From assembly GCF_001699815.1 (NCBI RefSeq), contig NZ_MCGB01000029.1:1-64000 (forward strand): 64,000 bases of DNA, written 5' to 3'. Source of the stretch: Ralstonia pickettii. GTDB taxonomy: Bacteria > Pseudomonadota > Gammaproteobacteria > Burkholderiales > Burkholderiaceae. The position numbers and the translations under genes were made by a program. The notes beneath the pieces were generated by a model that saw only the letters and a program-made list of their open reading frames with translations, had not been told where the DNA came from and did not search any database. Position 1 is the stretch's first letter. Each line of letters opens with the position of its first letter. Below, piece by piece: positions 40,049-49,050 of this stretch.

Positions 40049-40141
40049 ATGTCTATCGCATCAAGCGGGCATCGCCCCGCGTCTTATCCTTCCCCACCGT
40101 CTTGCATCCCCTGGCATCCGTTTTACGGAGGTGCACGTTGA
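40049..40141 (+). CDS. 30-residue leader ORF controlled by the C4-like RNA
   Basis: A short ORF with an AGGAG ribosome-binding site (40039-40043) five bases before its ATG. It encodes MSIASSGHRPASYPSPPSCI and ten more residues. The ribosome-binding site overlaps the CATCTAG box that the antisense segment can pair with. Its own end contains GGAGG, which serves as the ribosome-binding site of the next ORF, and its TGA overlaps that ORF's TTG. This is the position of orfX in phage P1, whose translation opens the coupled downstream gene. The peptide itself is proline- and serine-rich and may have no function beyond coupling. Confidence 0.65.
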   Translation: MSIASSGHRPASYPSPPSCIPWHPFYGGAR

Positions 40142-40401
40142 ACGCGCTACGGCACTACCAATCGGGCGCCCTCGCAGCCAAGGATTTTCTTTGCCGTACG
40201 CACGTTGATGCGCGTGCCGGCCGGCCCTTTGTGGCTATGCGGCTACGCTCGAAAATCGACGGCATCACGCATGCCCTGCCGCGCGAGTTTCGGGCCGGTT
40301 TCATCGATGCGATCTATGTGTTCTTAGCGGCGGCCCTGCAAGGCAAGGCGCCCGATCTTCTGCAGTGGGACGTTTTGGCGGACGTAGAGCGGGCGTCCTG
40401 A
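40138..40401 (+). CDS. 87-residue unknown protein translated from a coupled TTG start
   Basis: Starts at TTG 40138, five bases after GGAGGT, overlapping the stop of the leader ORF as TTGA. The sequence begins NALRHYQSGALAAKDFLC and has a central RLRSKIDGITHALP and a helical C-terminus. I recognise no family and see no membrane segment or signal peptide. In P1 the equivalent position is held by icd/ant, an antirepressor and cell division inhibitor; here the protein is unrelated as far as I can tell. An alternative ATG at 39967 in the same frame lies within the antisense RNA and is unlikely. Confidence 0.6.
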   Translation: MNALRHYQSGALAAKDFLCRTHVDARAGRPFVAMRLRSKIDGITHALPREFRAGFIDAIYVFLAAALQGKAPDLLQWDVLADVERAS

Positions 40402-40430
40402 TTCCCCACACTTATCCTTCACCATCCCGA

Positions 40431-40453
40431 ACGCCGCACCTGCGGCGTTTTTT
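40431..40453 (+). terminator. Terminator of the C4-like module
   Basis: ACGCCGCA and TGCGGCGT form a stem with an ACCT-type turn, followed by six T. It begins 30 bases after the stop of the 87-residue ORF, so the module is a self-contained transcription unit. Confidence 0.88.
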
Positions 40454-40552
40454 GTGGCACCGCGATGTGATGGAGAGATATCCACGATTTTTCATAATGC
40501 GGAAAGGGGTTTTGGTCCGCAAAAATTCGTACCGCGCGGCACCATCCCTGCC

Positions 40553-40587
40553 TTTCATGATAGAAAAAATCTTTCCGTATCATGAAA
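40553..40587. promoter_or_regulatory. Operator-like palindrome upstream of aceA
   Basis: TTTCATGATA and TATCATGAAA are perfect ten-base arms separated by a 15-base AT-rich spacer. The size is right for a dimeric or tetrameric regulator site. It lies about 60 bases upstream of the candidate aceA -35. Confidence 0.6.
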
Positions 40588-40648
40588 TATGGTTCATAAG
40601 TATTTGAAAAATAAAGAATAAAAAGTTTTGCCTGTACACATGTTCTCC

Positions 40649-40678
40649 TTGTTGCGCTGCACCCGCCCTTTCTACACT
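40649..40678 (+). promoter_or_regulatory. Candidate aceA promoter
   Basis: TTGTTG (40649-40654) and TACACT (40673-40678) are 18 bases apart, about 120 bases ahead of the aceA ATG. A TATATAAG immediately downstream is an alternative -10. Neither is certain. Confidence 0.4.
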
Positions 40679-40797
40679 CTTATATAAGACATATGACTTG
40701 AGCCAACCAGCAGCGCCCCAAGAAGGCGCCAGCGGCTCAAGGCGCAGAGTGAGATACCGGTTTTTATTTGATGGATGCGATCAAACAGGAGAGTGCG

Positions 40798-42102
<1,305 letters not shown>

Positions 42103-42167
42103 GGCTGCCGACGCATCCGGCACCTAGGTATCCGGGCCGGCCGTGCTGACCACACGCCGGCCTCTCG

Positions 42168-42200
42168 AACCGCGCTTCCTCAACGGCGCGGTTTTTTTTT
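42168..42200 (+). terminator. Terminator of aceA
   Basis: AACCGCGC and GCGCGGTT form an eight-base-pair stem around a ten-base loop, followed by nine T. It lies 65 bases after the aceA stop. Confidence 0.9.
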
Positions 42201-42213
42201 CGTTTTGGCTGAT

Positions 42214-42247
42214 AAAAAAAGAGAAGCCGCCCGGGGCGGGGCGGCTT
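42214..42247 (-). terminator. Terminator of the uspA-like gene
   Basis: On the minus strand AAGCCGCCC and GGGCGGCTT form a perfect nine-base-pair stem, then CTC and seven T. With the aceA terminator it forms a tail-to-tail pair. Confidence 0.9.
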
Positions 42248-42270
42248 GCGTAGCGTGAGCGCCGCGGGCT

Positions 42271-42705
42271 TCAGCGATAGACGATCACCGGAATCTCGGT
42301 ATGCGTGAGCACCTTCTGCGTTTCGCTGCCGAGCAGCAGCCCGGCCAACCCGCGCCGGCCGTGCGAGGCCATGAAGATGACGTCGCAGCCATGGCGTTCG
42401 GCCGCGTCGATGATGCCCATGTACGGGACGGCGAAGCAGCTCATGTCGGTGTCGCAGCGAATACCAGCGCTGACGGCGGCGTCCTCCACGTCCTTGAGGA
42501 CCACGCGGGCCTGCGCTTCGACCCGCTCCTTGAACGCCTGCGGTGTCTCCACAACGATCTCGGAGAACGGCGTGTACGGGTATTCCTCAAGGCAGGTGTA
42601 GGCCGTCAGGCGCGCGCCCAGCGTCTTGGCAAAGTCGAGCGCGCCCGCCACCGCCTTGCGCGACAGCTCGGAACCATCGGTGGGGATGAGGATGTGCTGG
42701 AACAT
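42271..42705 (-). CDS. Universal stress protein (UspA family)
   Basis: A 144-residue cytoplasmic USP domain protein. It starts HILIPTDGSELSRKA and carries the ATP-binding pattern SHGRRGLAGLLLGSETQKVL near the C-terminus. ATG at 42705, preceded by AGGAGG on the minus strand; the open frame extends upstream without a ribosome-binding site. Its client process cannot be read from sequence. Confidence 0.93.
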   Translation of the reverse strand: MFQHILIPTDGSELSRKAVAGALDFAKTLGARLTAYTCLEEYPYTPFSEIVVETPQAFKERVEAQARVVLKDVEDAAVSAGIRCDTDMSCFAVPYMGIIDAAERHGCDVIFMASHGRRGLAGLLLGSETQKVLTHTEIPVIVYR

Positions 42706-42789
42706 GCGGCCTCCTGAGGTGGTATGCGGGAAGATGTTCTTGTCTTGATTGTAGGCCGCATGCGGCGTTTCACCCACTCGGGGTGATTG

Positions 42790-43719
42790 CTAATCCATCC
42801 CGATCAAGGCGTCTGCCCGGCGCCAGTAGGCCGGGTTGCCATACGTGTTCTTTAGAAAATCGATAAAAAGACGCACGCGCAGCGGCAGATGCTTGCGCTG
42901 CGGAAACACCGCATGGATGCCAATCGGCGGCGCTTCAAAGGCATCGAGCACCGTGACCAGCTTGCCCGTGGCAATGTCGTGTCCGACCTCCCACCATGAG
43001 CGCCACGCCAGGCCATAGCCTTGCAGGCACCACTCGCGCAGCACGGCGCCGTCGGTGCATTCCATCGTGCCCGACACCTTGACGGTGACGGCCTTGCCGC
43101 CTTGCTGGAAGACCCAGCCGCGCTGCACGTTGGCACTGGCGCCAAAGGCCAGACAGTTGTGCGTCGAAAGCTGCTCCACCTGCGTTGGAACGCCGCGGCG
43201 CTCCAGGTACGACGGCGCAGCCACCACCACGCGGCGGTTTTCCCACAGGCGGATCGAAACGAGGCTCGAATCGGGCAGGTCGCCCAGGCGGATCGCGCAA
43301 TCGAAGCCTTCGTTGACCAGGTCGACGACACGGTCGCCCAGGTCCAGCGTCATCGAGACATCGGGATGCGTCTCGATGAAGTCCGGCACCATCGGCGCGA
43401 CATGGCGGCGGCCAAAACCGGCCGGGGCGGTCACGCGCAGGTGCCCGCTGGCTTTTACGCCACCGGCCGAGACGCTGGCCTCGGCGTTGTGCAGGTCATT
43501 GAGAATACGTTGGCAATCTTCCAGGAACGCCGATCCCTCGAACGTGAGGGTGATGCGCCGCGTGGTGCGCACGAGCAGCTTTACGCCCAGGCGCTCCTCC
43601 AGCGCGTCGATGCGGCGCCCGATGATGGCAGGCGCCACGCCCTCCGCGGCGGCGGCGGCGGACAAGCTGCCGCGTGTGGCGACGGCGACAAAGGTTTCGA
43701 GCTGCTTGAAATGATCCAT
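42790..43719 (-). CDS. LysR-family transcriptional regulator
   Basis: A 309-residue LysR regulator with an N-terminal helix-turn-helix (TRGSLSAAAAAEGVAPAIIG) and the substrate-binding domain. It belongs to the large group with RLGDLPDSSLVSIRLWENRR and VVAAPSYLERRG. Start ATG at 43719 (MDHFKQLETFVAVA), seven codons inside the open frame. It is divergent from the haloacid dehalogenase gene, the usual geometry for a regulator and its target, with 218 bases between them. Confidence 0.92.
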   Translation of the reverse strand: MDHFKQLETFVAVATRGSLSAAAAAEGVAPAIIGRRIDALEERLGVKLLVRTTRRITLTFEGSAFLEDCQRILNDLHNAEASVSAGGVKASGHLRVTAPAGFGRRHVAPMVPDFIETHPDVSMTLDLGDRVVDLVNEGFDCAIRLGDLPDSSLVSIRLWENRRVVVAAPSYLERRGVPTQVEQLSTHNCLAFGASANVQRGWVFQQGGKAVTVKVSGTMECTDGAVLREWCLQGYGLAWRSWWEVGHDIATGKLVTVLDAFEAPPIGIHAVFPQRKHLPLRVRLFIDFLKNTYGNPAYWRRADALIGMD

Positions 43720-43937
43720 GCCTGATGTATACCGTGGCAACCGGGGCCTGCGGGATTGTGACGAATATAAAGGTTATCACTCGTCATTCCATTGGTAAAA
43801 GTTAAAGATCAAGTGACCATTGCCGTCTTTGTGCGGTGCGTCAGCTTTTCTACAATGGCCCTCGTTGCGAAGGTCGGCAAGGCGTTCTGCGTAATGGAAC
43901 GTACAAGCGGGTAGCCTTCGGGTCCGTGGAGCTTCTG

Positions 43938-44636
43938 ATGCGTTCGATTCGGGCGGTGGTGTTCGATGCCTATGGCACGTTGTTCGACGTGTATTCCGTG
44001 GCCGCGCGCGCCGAGCAACTGTTTGCCGGCAAGGGCGAAGCACTGTCGGTGCTGTGGCGCGACAAGCAGATCGACTACACGCGCATCCGCTCGCTGGCCG
44101 GCCCCTCGGGTGAACACTACAAGCCGTTCTGGGACATCACCGTCGATGCGCTGCGCTATGCGGCGGCACGCCTGGGCGTAGAGCTTTCCGCCCACGACGA
44201 AGCCACGCTGATGCGCGAATATGCCTGCCTGTCGGCGTTTCCCGAGAACGTGCCCGCGCTGCGCCGCCTGCGTGAGATGGGCTTGCCGCTGGGCATCCTC
44301 TCCAACGGCAACCCGCAGATGCTCGACATTGCCGTGAAGAGTGCCGGCATGTCCGGGCTGTTCGATCACGTGCTGTCGGTCGACGCGGTCAAGCTCTACA
44401 AGACCGCGCCGCAGGCCTATGCGCTGGCGCCACAAGCGTTTGGTGTGCCGGCGGAACAGATTCTGTTTGTCTCGTCCAATGGCTGGGATGCCTGCGGCGC
44501 GACGTGGTACGGCTTCACAACGTTCTGGATCAACCGCCTGGGGCATCCGCCCGAGGCACTCGACGTGGCGCCTACCGCGGCCGGCCACGATATGCGCGAT
44601 CTGCTGCAGTTCGTGCAGGCAACACAAGCGACGTAA
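43938..44636 (+). CDS. (S)-2-haloacid dehalogenase-type HAD hydrolase
   Basis: A 232-residue haloacid dehalogenase type II protein. The nucleophile motif is VVFDAYGTLFDVYSV, followed by GLPLGILSNGNPQMLD, VKLYKTAPQAYALA and FVSSNGWDACGATWYGF, all diagnostic of L-2-haloacid dehalogenases. It would convert short 2-haloalkanoates to D-2-hydroxyacids; natural substrates are unknown. The ATG at 43938 fits the family start. It lies between the LysR gene and aceB. Confidence 0.92.
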   Translation: MRSIRAVVFDAYGTLFDVYSVAARAEQLFAGKGEALSVLWRDKQIDYTRIRSLAGPSGEHYKPFWDITVDALRYAAARLGVELSAHDEATLMREYACLSAFPENVPALRRLREMGLPLGILSNGNPQMLDIAVKSAGMSGLFDHVLSVDAVKLYKTAPQAYALAPQAFGVPAEQILFVSSNGWDACGATWYGFTTFWINRLGHPPEALDVAPTAAGHDMRDLLQFVQATQAT

Positions 44637-44721
44637 GGCATTGCATTGAATCGGCCCAGTCATAGGGCCAAAGTAAGACCAAAGCGCGTTCAACCCTCAC
44701 ATCATCCTCTGGAGAACAACC

Positions 44722-46302
44722 ATGGCGCTCACGCTGCCCCAAGGCATGGAGATCAAGGCTGAGATTCTGCCGGCCTATGAAGACATTCTGACCCCCGAAG
44801 CGCTGGCGCTGGTCGCCAAGCTGCACCGTGCCTTCCAGCCGCGTCGTAAAGAGCTGCTGGCTGCCCGTGTCGAGCGCGCCAAGCGCCTGGACGCCGGCGA
44901 GCGCCCGGATTTCCTGCCGGAAACCAAGGCCGTGCGTGAAGGCGACTGGAAGGTTGCTCCGATCCCGCCGGCACTGCATTGCCGCCGCGTGGAAATCACC
45001 GGCCCGGTCGATGCCAAGATGGTCATCAACGCGTTCAACTCGGGCGCGGACAGCTACATGACCGACTTCGAAGATTCGAATTCGCCGAGCTGGCACAACC
45101 AGATCCAGGGCCAGGTCAACCTGAAGGCTGCCATTCGCCGCACGCTCACGCTGGAGCAGAACGGCAAGACCTACAAGCTCAACGACAAGATCGCCACGCT
45201 GCAGGTGCGTCCGCGCGGCTGGCATCTGGACGAGAAGCATGTGCTGATCGACGGCGAGCGCGTGTCCGGCGGCATCTTCGACTTTGCGCTGTTCCTCTTC
45301 CACAACGCAAAGGAGCAGATCGCGCGTGGCGCCGGCCCGTTCTTCTACCTGCCGAAGATGGAAAGCCATCTGGAAGCGCGCCTTTGGAACGACATCTTCG
45401 TGATGGCACAGAACGAGATCGGCCTGCCGCAAGGCACGATCAAGGCCACTGTGCTGATCGAAACCATCCTCGCCGCGTTCGAGATGGAAGAAATCCTGTA
45501 CGAACTGCGTGAGCACAGCGCAGGCCTGAATGCCGGCCGTTGGGACTACATCTTCTCGTGCATCAAGAAGTTCAAGGTCGACAAGAACTTCTGCCTGGCC
45601 GATCGCGCCAAGGTGACGATGACCTCGCCGTTCATGCGCGCCTACGCGCTGCTGCTGCTCAAGACCTGCCACAAGCGCGGTGCGCCCGCCATCGGCGGCA
45701 TGAGCGCGCTGATCCCGATCAAGAACGATCCGGAGAAGAACGCCATCGCCATGGCCGGCATCATCGGCGACAAGAAGCGCGATGCGACCGACGGCTACGA
45801 TGGCGGCTGGGTGGCGCACCCGGGCCTGGTCGAGCCGGCCATGAAGGAATTCGTGGCAGTGCTGGGCGACAAGCCGAACCAGTTCGAGAAGCAACGCCCG
45901 GACGTGGAAGTGAAGGCTGCGGACCTGCTGGACTTCCAGCCGGAAACGCCGATCACCGAAGCTGGCCTGCGCATGAACATCAACGTCGGCATCCACTACC
46001 TGGGTGCCTGGCTGGCCGGCAACGGTTGCGTGCCGATCCACAACCTGATGGAAGACGCCGCCACGGCGGAAATCTCCCGCTCGCAGGTGTGGCAGTGGAT
46101 CCGCTCGCCCAAGGGCAAGCTGGAAGACGGCACCAAGGTCACGGCCGAACTGGTGCGCAAGCTGATCCCGGAAGAATTGGCCAAGGTGAAGGAGACGGGC
46201 GCGGTGGGCCACTTTGACCGCGCTGCAGTGATCTTCGAACAGATGTCGACGTCGGAAGACTTTGCGGAATTCCTGACCCTGCCGCTGTACGAAGAAATCT
46301 AA
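44722..46302 (+). CDS. aceB: Malate synthase A
   Basis: Condenses glyoxylate with acetyl-CoA to malate, the second glyoxylate-shunt step. The 526-residue length is that of form A. Typical sequences are YMTDFEDSNSPSWHNQ, VQVRPRGWHLDEKH-like QVRPRGWHLDEKH, GRWDYIFSCIKKF and DGGWVAHPGLVEPA. A TCTGGAGA ribosome-binding site precedes the ATG. It is separated from aceA by three unrelated genes. Confidence 0.97.
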   Translation: MALTLPQGMEIKAEILPAYEDILTPEALALVAKLHRAFQPRRKELLAARVERAKRLDAGERPDFLPETKAVREGDWKVAPIPPALHCRRVEITGPVDAKMVINAFNSGADSYMTDFEDSNSPSWHNQIQGQVNLKAAIRRTLTLEQNGKTYKLNDKIATLQVRPRGWHLDEKHVLIDGERVSGGIFDFALFLFHNAKEQIARGAGPFFYLPKMESHLEARLWNDIFVMAQNEIGLPQGTIKATVLIETILAAFEMEEILYELREHSAGLNAGRWDYIFSCIKKFKVDKNFCLADRAKVTMTSPFMRAYALLLLKTCHKRGAPAIGGMSALIPIKNDPEKNAIAMAGIIGDKKRDATDGYDGGWVAHPGLVEPAMKEFVAVLGDKPNQFEKQRPDVEVKAADLLDFQPETPITEAGLRMNINVGIHYLGAWLAGNGCVPIHNLMEDAATAEISRSQVWQWIRSPKGKLEDGTKVTAELVRKLIPEELAKVKETGAVGHFDRAAVIFEQMSTSEDFAEFLTLPLYEEI

Positions 46303-46303
46303 A

Positions 46304-46426
46304 AAAAATCGCTCACAGTCCTACTGCGCGGCCCGATCTTGGCCCTGCGATGCTCGCCGTACTCATGTACGGCTGCGCTTCTCGCGCCAACCTCGGGTCG
46401 CTCGCTACGGACCGTGAACGATTTTT
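46304..46426 (+). repeat. Long imperfect inverted repeat with inner hairpin after aceB
   Basis: Eighteen-base arms at 46304-46321 and 46409-46426 are complementary at 16 positions (AAAAATCGCTCAC... against ...GTGAACGATTTTT). Inside, GCCGTAC-TCAT-GTACGGC (46356-46373) is a perfect hairpin. It starts one base after the aceB stop, ends in TTTTT, and looks like an intergenic repeat element that may also act as a terminator. I have a weak memory of similar blocks elsewhere in Ralstonia. Confidence 0.6.
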
Positions 46427-46440
46427 AAGCGACGCTTAAA
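46424..46440. repeat. 17-base perfect odd palindrome
   Basis: TTTAAGCG-A-CGCTTAAA is a perfect palindrome overlapping the end of the preceding repeat. It is the right size for a dimeric regulator site, but no promoter is obvious next to it. Confidence 0.5.
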
Positions 46441-46452
46441 GTGCGCAACGGA

Positions 46453-46485
46453 AACGCCGGTTGGGGCAACCCGCCGGCGTTTTTT
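46453..46485 (+). terminator. Rho-independent terminator between aceB and the DUF1857 gene
   Basis: AACGCCGG and CCGGCGTT form the outer stem, with GGTTG/CAACC pairing inside, followed by six T. It ends transcripts from aceB before the next gene. Confidence 0.88.
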
Positions 46486-46545
46486 CATTTGGCGCAAGGT
46501 CGCCCGCGCCGCGCGATAATGTCACGAAATCTTGCGGAGGCCGCT

Positions 46546-47016
46546 TTGCGCTTTGAACACCTGGTGGAAGTCAACGATCCACTGAACCCCCTCATCGACA
46601 CGCTCACCCTGAACCAGATCTGGCAAGGTCTGGTGCTGCGCGTGCGCGAGCAAACCGAATTTGTCGAAAGCCTGGACGCATGCATCATCACCGCTGAAGG
46701 TGACGGCTGGGTCGAGCGCGAACTCGTCTTCGGCAAGGCGCGCATCCAGGATCGCGTGACGCTCGAGCCGCACAAGCGCGTGACCTACACCACGGCAGCC
46801 ACCGGCGAACACGCCGGCGGGTCGCTGACGATGACAATCGAGAGCAACGAGGCCAACGCCGCGTTCATCCGCTTCGTCTACGACACGACGCTGCCCAATG
46901 CCGATGAAACCGGCGACACGCGCTACGCCGAGATCGTCAAATCCGCCTACCGCGAATCCGACATCGACACCGTACGCCGCATCCGGGAGATCGCCGCCAC
47001 CGGCCGCCTCGGCTGA
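46546..47016 (+). CDS. DUF1857 (SRPBCC-fold) protein
   Basis: A 156-residue protein of the DUF1857/AtaL-like group in the START/SRPBCC superfamily, which usually binds a hydrophobic ligand. It begins RFEHLVEVNDPLNPLIDTLT as homologues do. I start it at TTG 46546, five bases after GGAGG; the in-frame ATG at 46519 lies within a GATAAT that looks like the promoter -10 and has no ribosome-binding site. Function unknown. It precedes the MFS exporter gene by 90 bases. Confidence 0.85.
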   Translation: MRFEHLVEVNDPLNPLIDTLTLNQIWQGLVLRVREQTEFVESLDACIITAEGDGWVERELVFGKARIQDRVTLEPHKRVTYTTAATGEHAGGSLTMTIESNEANAAFIRFVYDTTLPNADETGDTRYAEIVKSAYRESDIDTVRRIREIAATGRLG

Positions 47017-47106
47017 CGTGTCTTGCCCGGCCGGCGCTGGAGGAGGCGCCGGCCGGGTTTGCTCTGCCTGCACCCTGGTCGTCTCACACATCACGACAAC
47101 GAGACC

Positions 47107-48564
47107 ATGACGACATTCACGCCCACCCTGGAGGCGCTGCGCGCGCGTTACGGCGAGCGCTTCAAATGGCTCGTTCTCTTCACGCTGATGGTGGGTGCGG
47201 TGTCGTCCGTCATCTCCGCCACGATCGTGAACGTGGCGATTCCCGACCTAAGCCGGCATTTCGTGCTCGGGCAGGAACGCGCGCAGTGGGTATCGGCCAG
47301 CTTCATGGTGGCGATGACGTTGTCGATGCTGCTGACACCGTGGCTGCTGCTGCGTTTCGGGCTGCGTCGCACGTTTATCGGCGCGTTGCTGCTGCTGGGC
47401 GTCGGCGGGCTGGCGGGTGGCCTGTCGCCCAATTACGAAGTAATGATCGCCATGCGCGTCGTGGAAGGGATTGCGGCCGGCATCATGCAGCCGCTGCCCA
47501 ACATCCTGATCCTGCGCGTGTTTCCCGAGCGCGAGCAGGGCAAGGCGTTCGGCCTGTTCGGCTTTGGTGTTGTGCTCGCGCCGGCCGTGGGCCCGAGCGT
47601 GGGCGGTTTCCTGGTGGAATTGTTCGGCTGGCGCTCGATCTTCTTCGTGGTGATGCCGTTCACGCTGATCGGCTGGGCGATGGCGCGGCGCTTCATGGCC
47701 ATCAACTCGTCGATGGCAGGCGAGCCCAAGCCGCTCGATTGGCGTGGCCTGCTGCTAATCGGCGGTGCGACCGTCACGCTGCTCAACGGACTGGTCGCGC
47801 TGCATGGCGATGCTGCGCACGGCATAGTGCTGATGCTCGTGTCGGGCGTGTGCCTGGCGGGCTTCGTGTTCTGGCAGCGGCGGGTGGAGTCGCCGTTGCT
47901 GAACCTGCGGCTGTTCAGCTACCGGCAGTTTGCGATGGGGGCAGTCGTGGCTTTCATCTACGGGGCAGGGCTGTACGGTTCGACGTACCTTGTGCCCGTG
48001 TATATGCAGGTGGCGCTGGCCTATGCGCCGTCGCGCGCCGGGCTGGTGCTGCTGCCGGCCGGCCTCGTGCTGGCCGTGACGATCATGCTGGCGGGGCGCC
48101 TGACCAATCGCATCGAGCCTTTCCGACTGGTGTCGTTCGGGCTGGCGGCCCTGGCGCTGTCGTTTTTCCTGATGGCCACCAACACCCGGGCAACGAGCTA
48201 TCTGCTGCTGATCGCCATCGCCGTCATCGGGCGGGTTGGGCTCGGTTTCGTGCTGCCATCGCTGAGCCTTGGCGCCATGCGCGGTGTTGATTTCACGTTG
48301 ATCCCCCAAGGCTCCAGCGCCGTCAATTTCCTGCGCCAATTAGGCGGGGCGATCGGTGTGTCGGCTACGGGCATTTTTCTGCAATGGCGGCTCGCCACGC
48401 GGGGTATCGAAACGGTGCACGGTGCGGCAGTTGACCCCGAAGCTCGCATCCTGGCCTTTGACGAGACCTTCGTCTTTCTCGGGACGCTGTGCGCACTGGC
48501 CGTGCTGGCTGCATGGCGCATGCGCCGCCGCGAGCTGCCGTCCGCCATTCCTGCAGCGCAATAA
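47107..48564 (+). CDS. MFS drug:H+ antiporter, DHA2 (EmrB/QacA) family
   Basis: A 485-residue inner-membrane transporter with about 14 hydrophobic segments. Motif C of the antiporters is visible as LAPAVGPSVGGFLVE, and TIVNVAIPDLSRHF with WVSASFMVAMT at the N-terminus is typical of DHA2 exporters. Substrate unknown. No periplasmic adaptor (EmrA) gene is adjacent. The start ATG 47107 is close to the preceding gene, so they may be co-transcribed. Confidence 0.9.
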   Translation: MTTFTPTLEALRARYGERFKWLVLFTLMVGAVSSVISATIVNVAIPDLSRHFVLGQERAQWVSASFMVAMTLSMLLTPWLLLRFGLRRTFIGALLLLGVGGLAGGLSPNYEVMIAMRVVEGIAAGIMQPLPNILILRVFPEREQGKAFGLFGFGVVLAPAVGPSVGGFLVELFGWRSIFFVVMPFTLIGWAMARRFMAINSSMAGEPKPLDWRGLLLIGGATVTLLNGLVALHGDAAHGIVLMLVSGVCLAGFVFWQRRVESPLLNLRLFSYRQFAMGAVVAFIYGAGLYGSTYLVPVYMQVALAYAPSRAGLVLLPAGLVLAVTIMLAGRLTNRIEPFRLVSFGLAALALSFFLMATNTRATSYLLLIAIAVIGRVGLGFVLPSLSLGAMRGVDFTLIPQGSSAVNFLRQLGGAIGVSATGIFLQWRLATRGIETVHGAAVDPEARILAFDETFVFLGTLCALAVLAAWRMRRRELPSAIPAAQ

Positions 48565-48587
48565 AAAACCGGGCACGGGGCCCGGTT
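48563..48587 (-). terminator. Terminator of the acyl-CoA-binding protein gene
   Basis: On the minus strand ACCGGGC and GCCCGGT form a seven-base-pair stem followed by six T. It overlaps the stop codon of the converging MFS gene by two bases. Confidence 0.85.
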
Positions 48588-48607
48588 CTTCGTTGGCGAT
48601 TCGACGA

Positions 48608-48877
48608 TCAGGTCGTTGCGCCGCTCTTCAGTTCTTCGACGAGGTCGACGTACTTTTGCTTGGCTTCGTCCTGCGACGTGCCTTTCAAGCCTTCCCACGC
48701 CTCAAACTTGTAGCGCCCGACGATGTCGGTAAAGCCCGGCTTGTCGCCGTGCGCGTCGCCTTCGGCGCCTTGCTTGTACAGCGCGTACAGACGCAGCAGC
48801 GTCATGTTGGCGGGGCGCTCGGAGAGGCCCTTGACGTCGATTTGGGCTTGGTCGAAACGGGCTTGCAGGTCGCTCAT
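48608..48877 (-). CDS. Acyl-CoA-binding protein
   Basis: An 89-residue ACBP, a four-helix protein that binds and buffers medium- and long-chain acyl-CoA. It shows LLRLYALYKQGAEGDAHGDK, KFEAWEGLKGTSQDEAK and YVDLVEEL, the conserved core of the eukaryote-like family that also occurs in many Burkholderiales. ATG at 48877 (MSDLQARFDQAQ). It converges on the MFS gene. Confidence 0.93.
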   Translation of the reverse strand: MSDLQARFDQAQIDVKGLSERPANMTLLRLYALYKQGAEGDAHGDKPGFTDIVGRYKFEAWEGLKGTSQDEAKQKYVDLVEELKSGATT

Positions 48878-49050
48878 GATGATTCCCGGCTGAAAACAAT
48901 GGTCAGGCGATGATAGCGCCGGGGTTGGGCGGTCGGGCCGTTTGAATTCGAGGACGGCTTCGGTTTTCTGGTCGATTTTTCGCTCGGTTTCCCCGTCGGC
49001 GGCCACGGGTTTGCGCCTTCGGGCGCCACACCAGCCGTTACAATGCCGCC

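Larger units (their letters stand above)
40402..40797. other. AT-rich intergenic region upstream of aceA
   Basis: A 396-base stretch without a convincing gene. It contains the module's terminator (40431-40453), a long TTTCATGATA palindrome (40553-40587) and a possible aceA promoter (40649-40678). From about 40480 to 40640 the base composition is markedly AT-richer than the rest of the window. Confidence 0.7.

Noticed and set aside
39967-40401. 144-codon reading of the C4-module protein from the ATG at 39967
   Set aside because: The extra N-terminal part is translated from the structured antisense RNA and its target; the TTG at 40138 has a proper ribosome-binding site and stop/start overlap.
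39794-40453. Remnant of an integrated phage or genomic island
   Set aside because: The C4-like module is phage-type, but no integrase, attachment-site repeat, tRNA or other phage gene lies next to it; both flanks are ordinary metabolic genes.
40365-40607. An 80-codon open frame running through the terminator and AT-rich region
   Set aside because: It spans an intrinsic terminator and a palindrome and has no ribosome-binding site or family resemblance.
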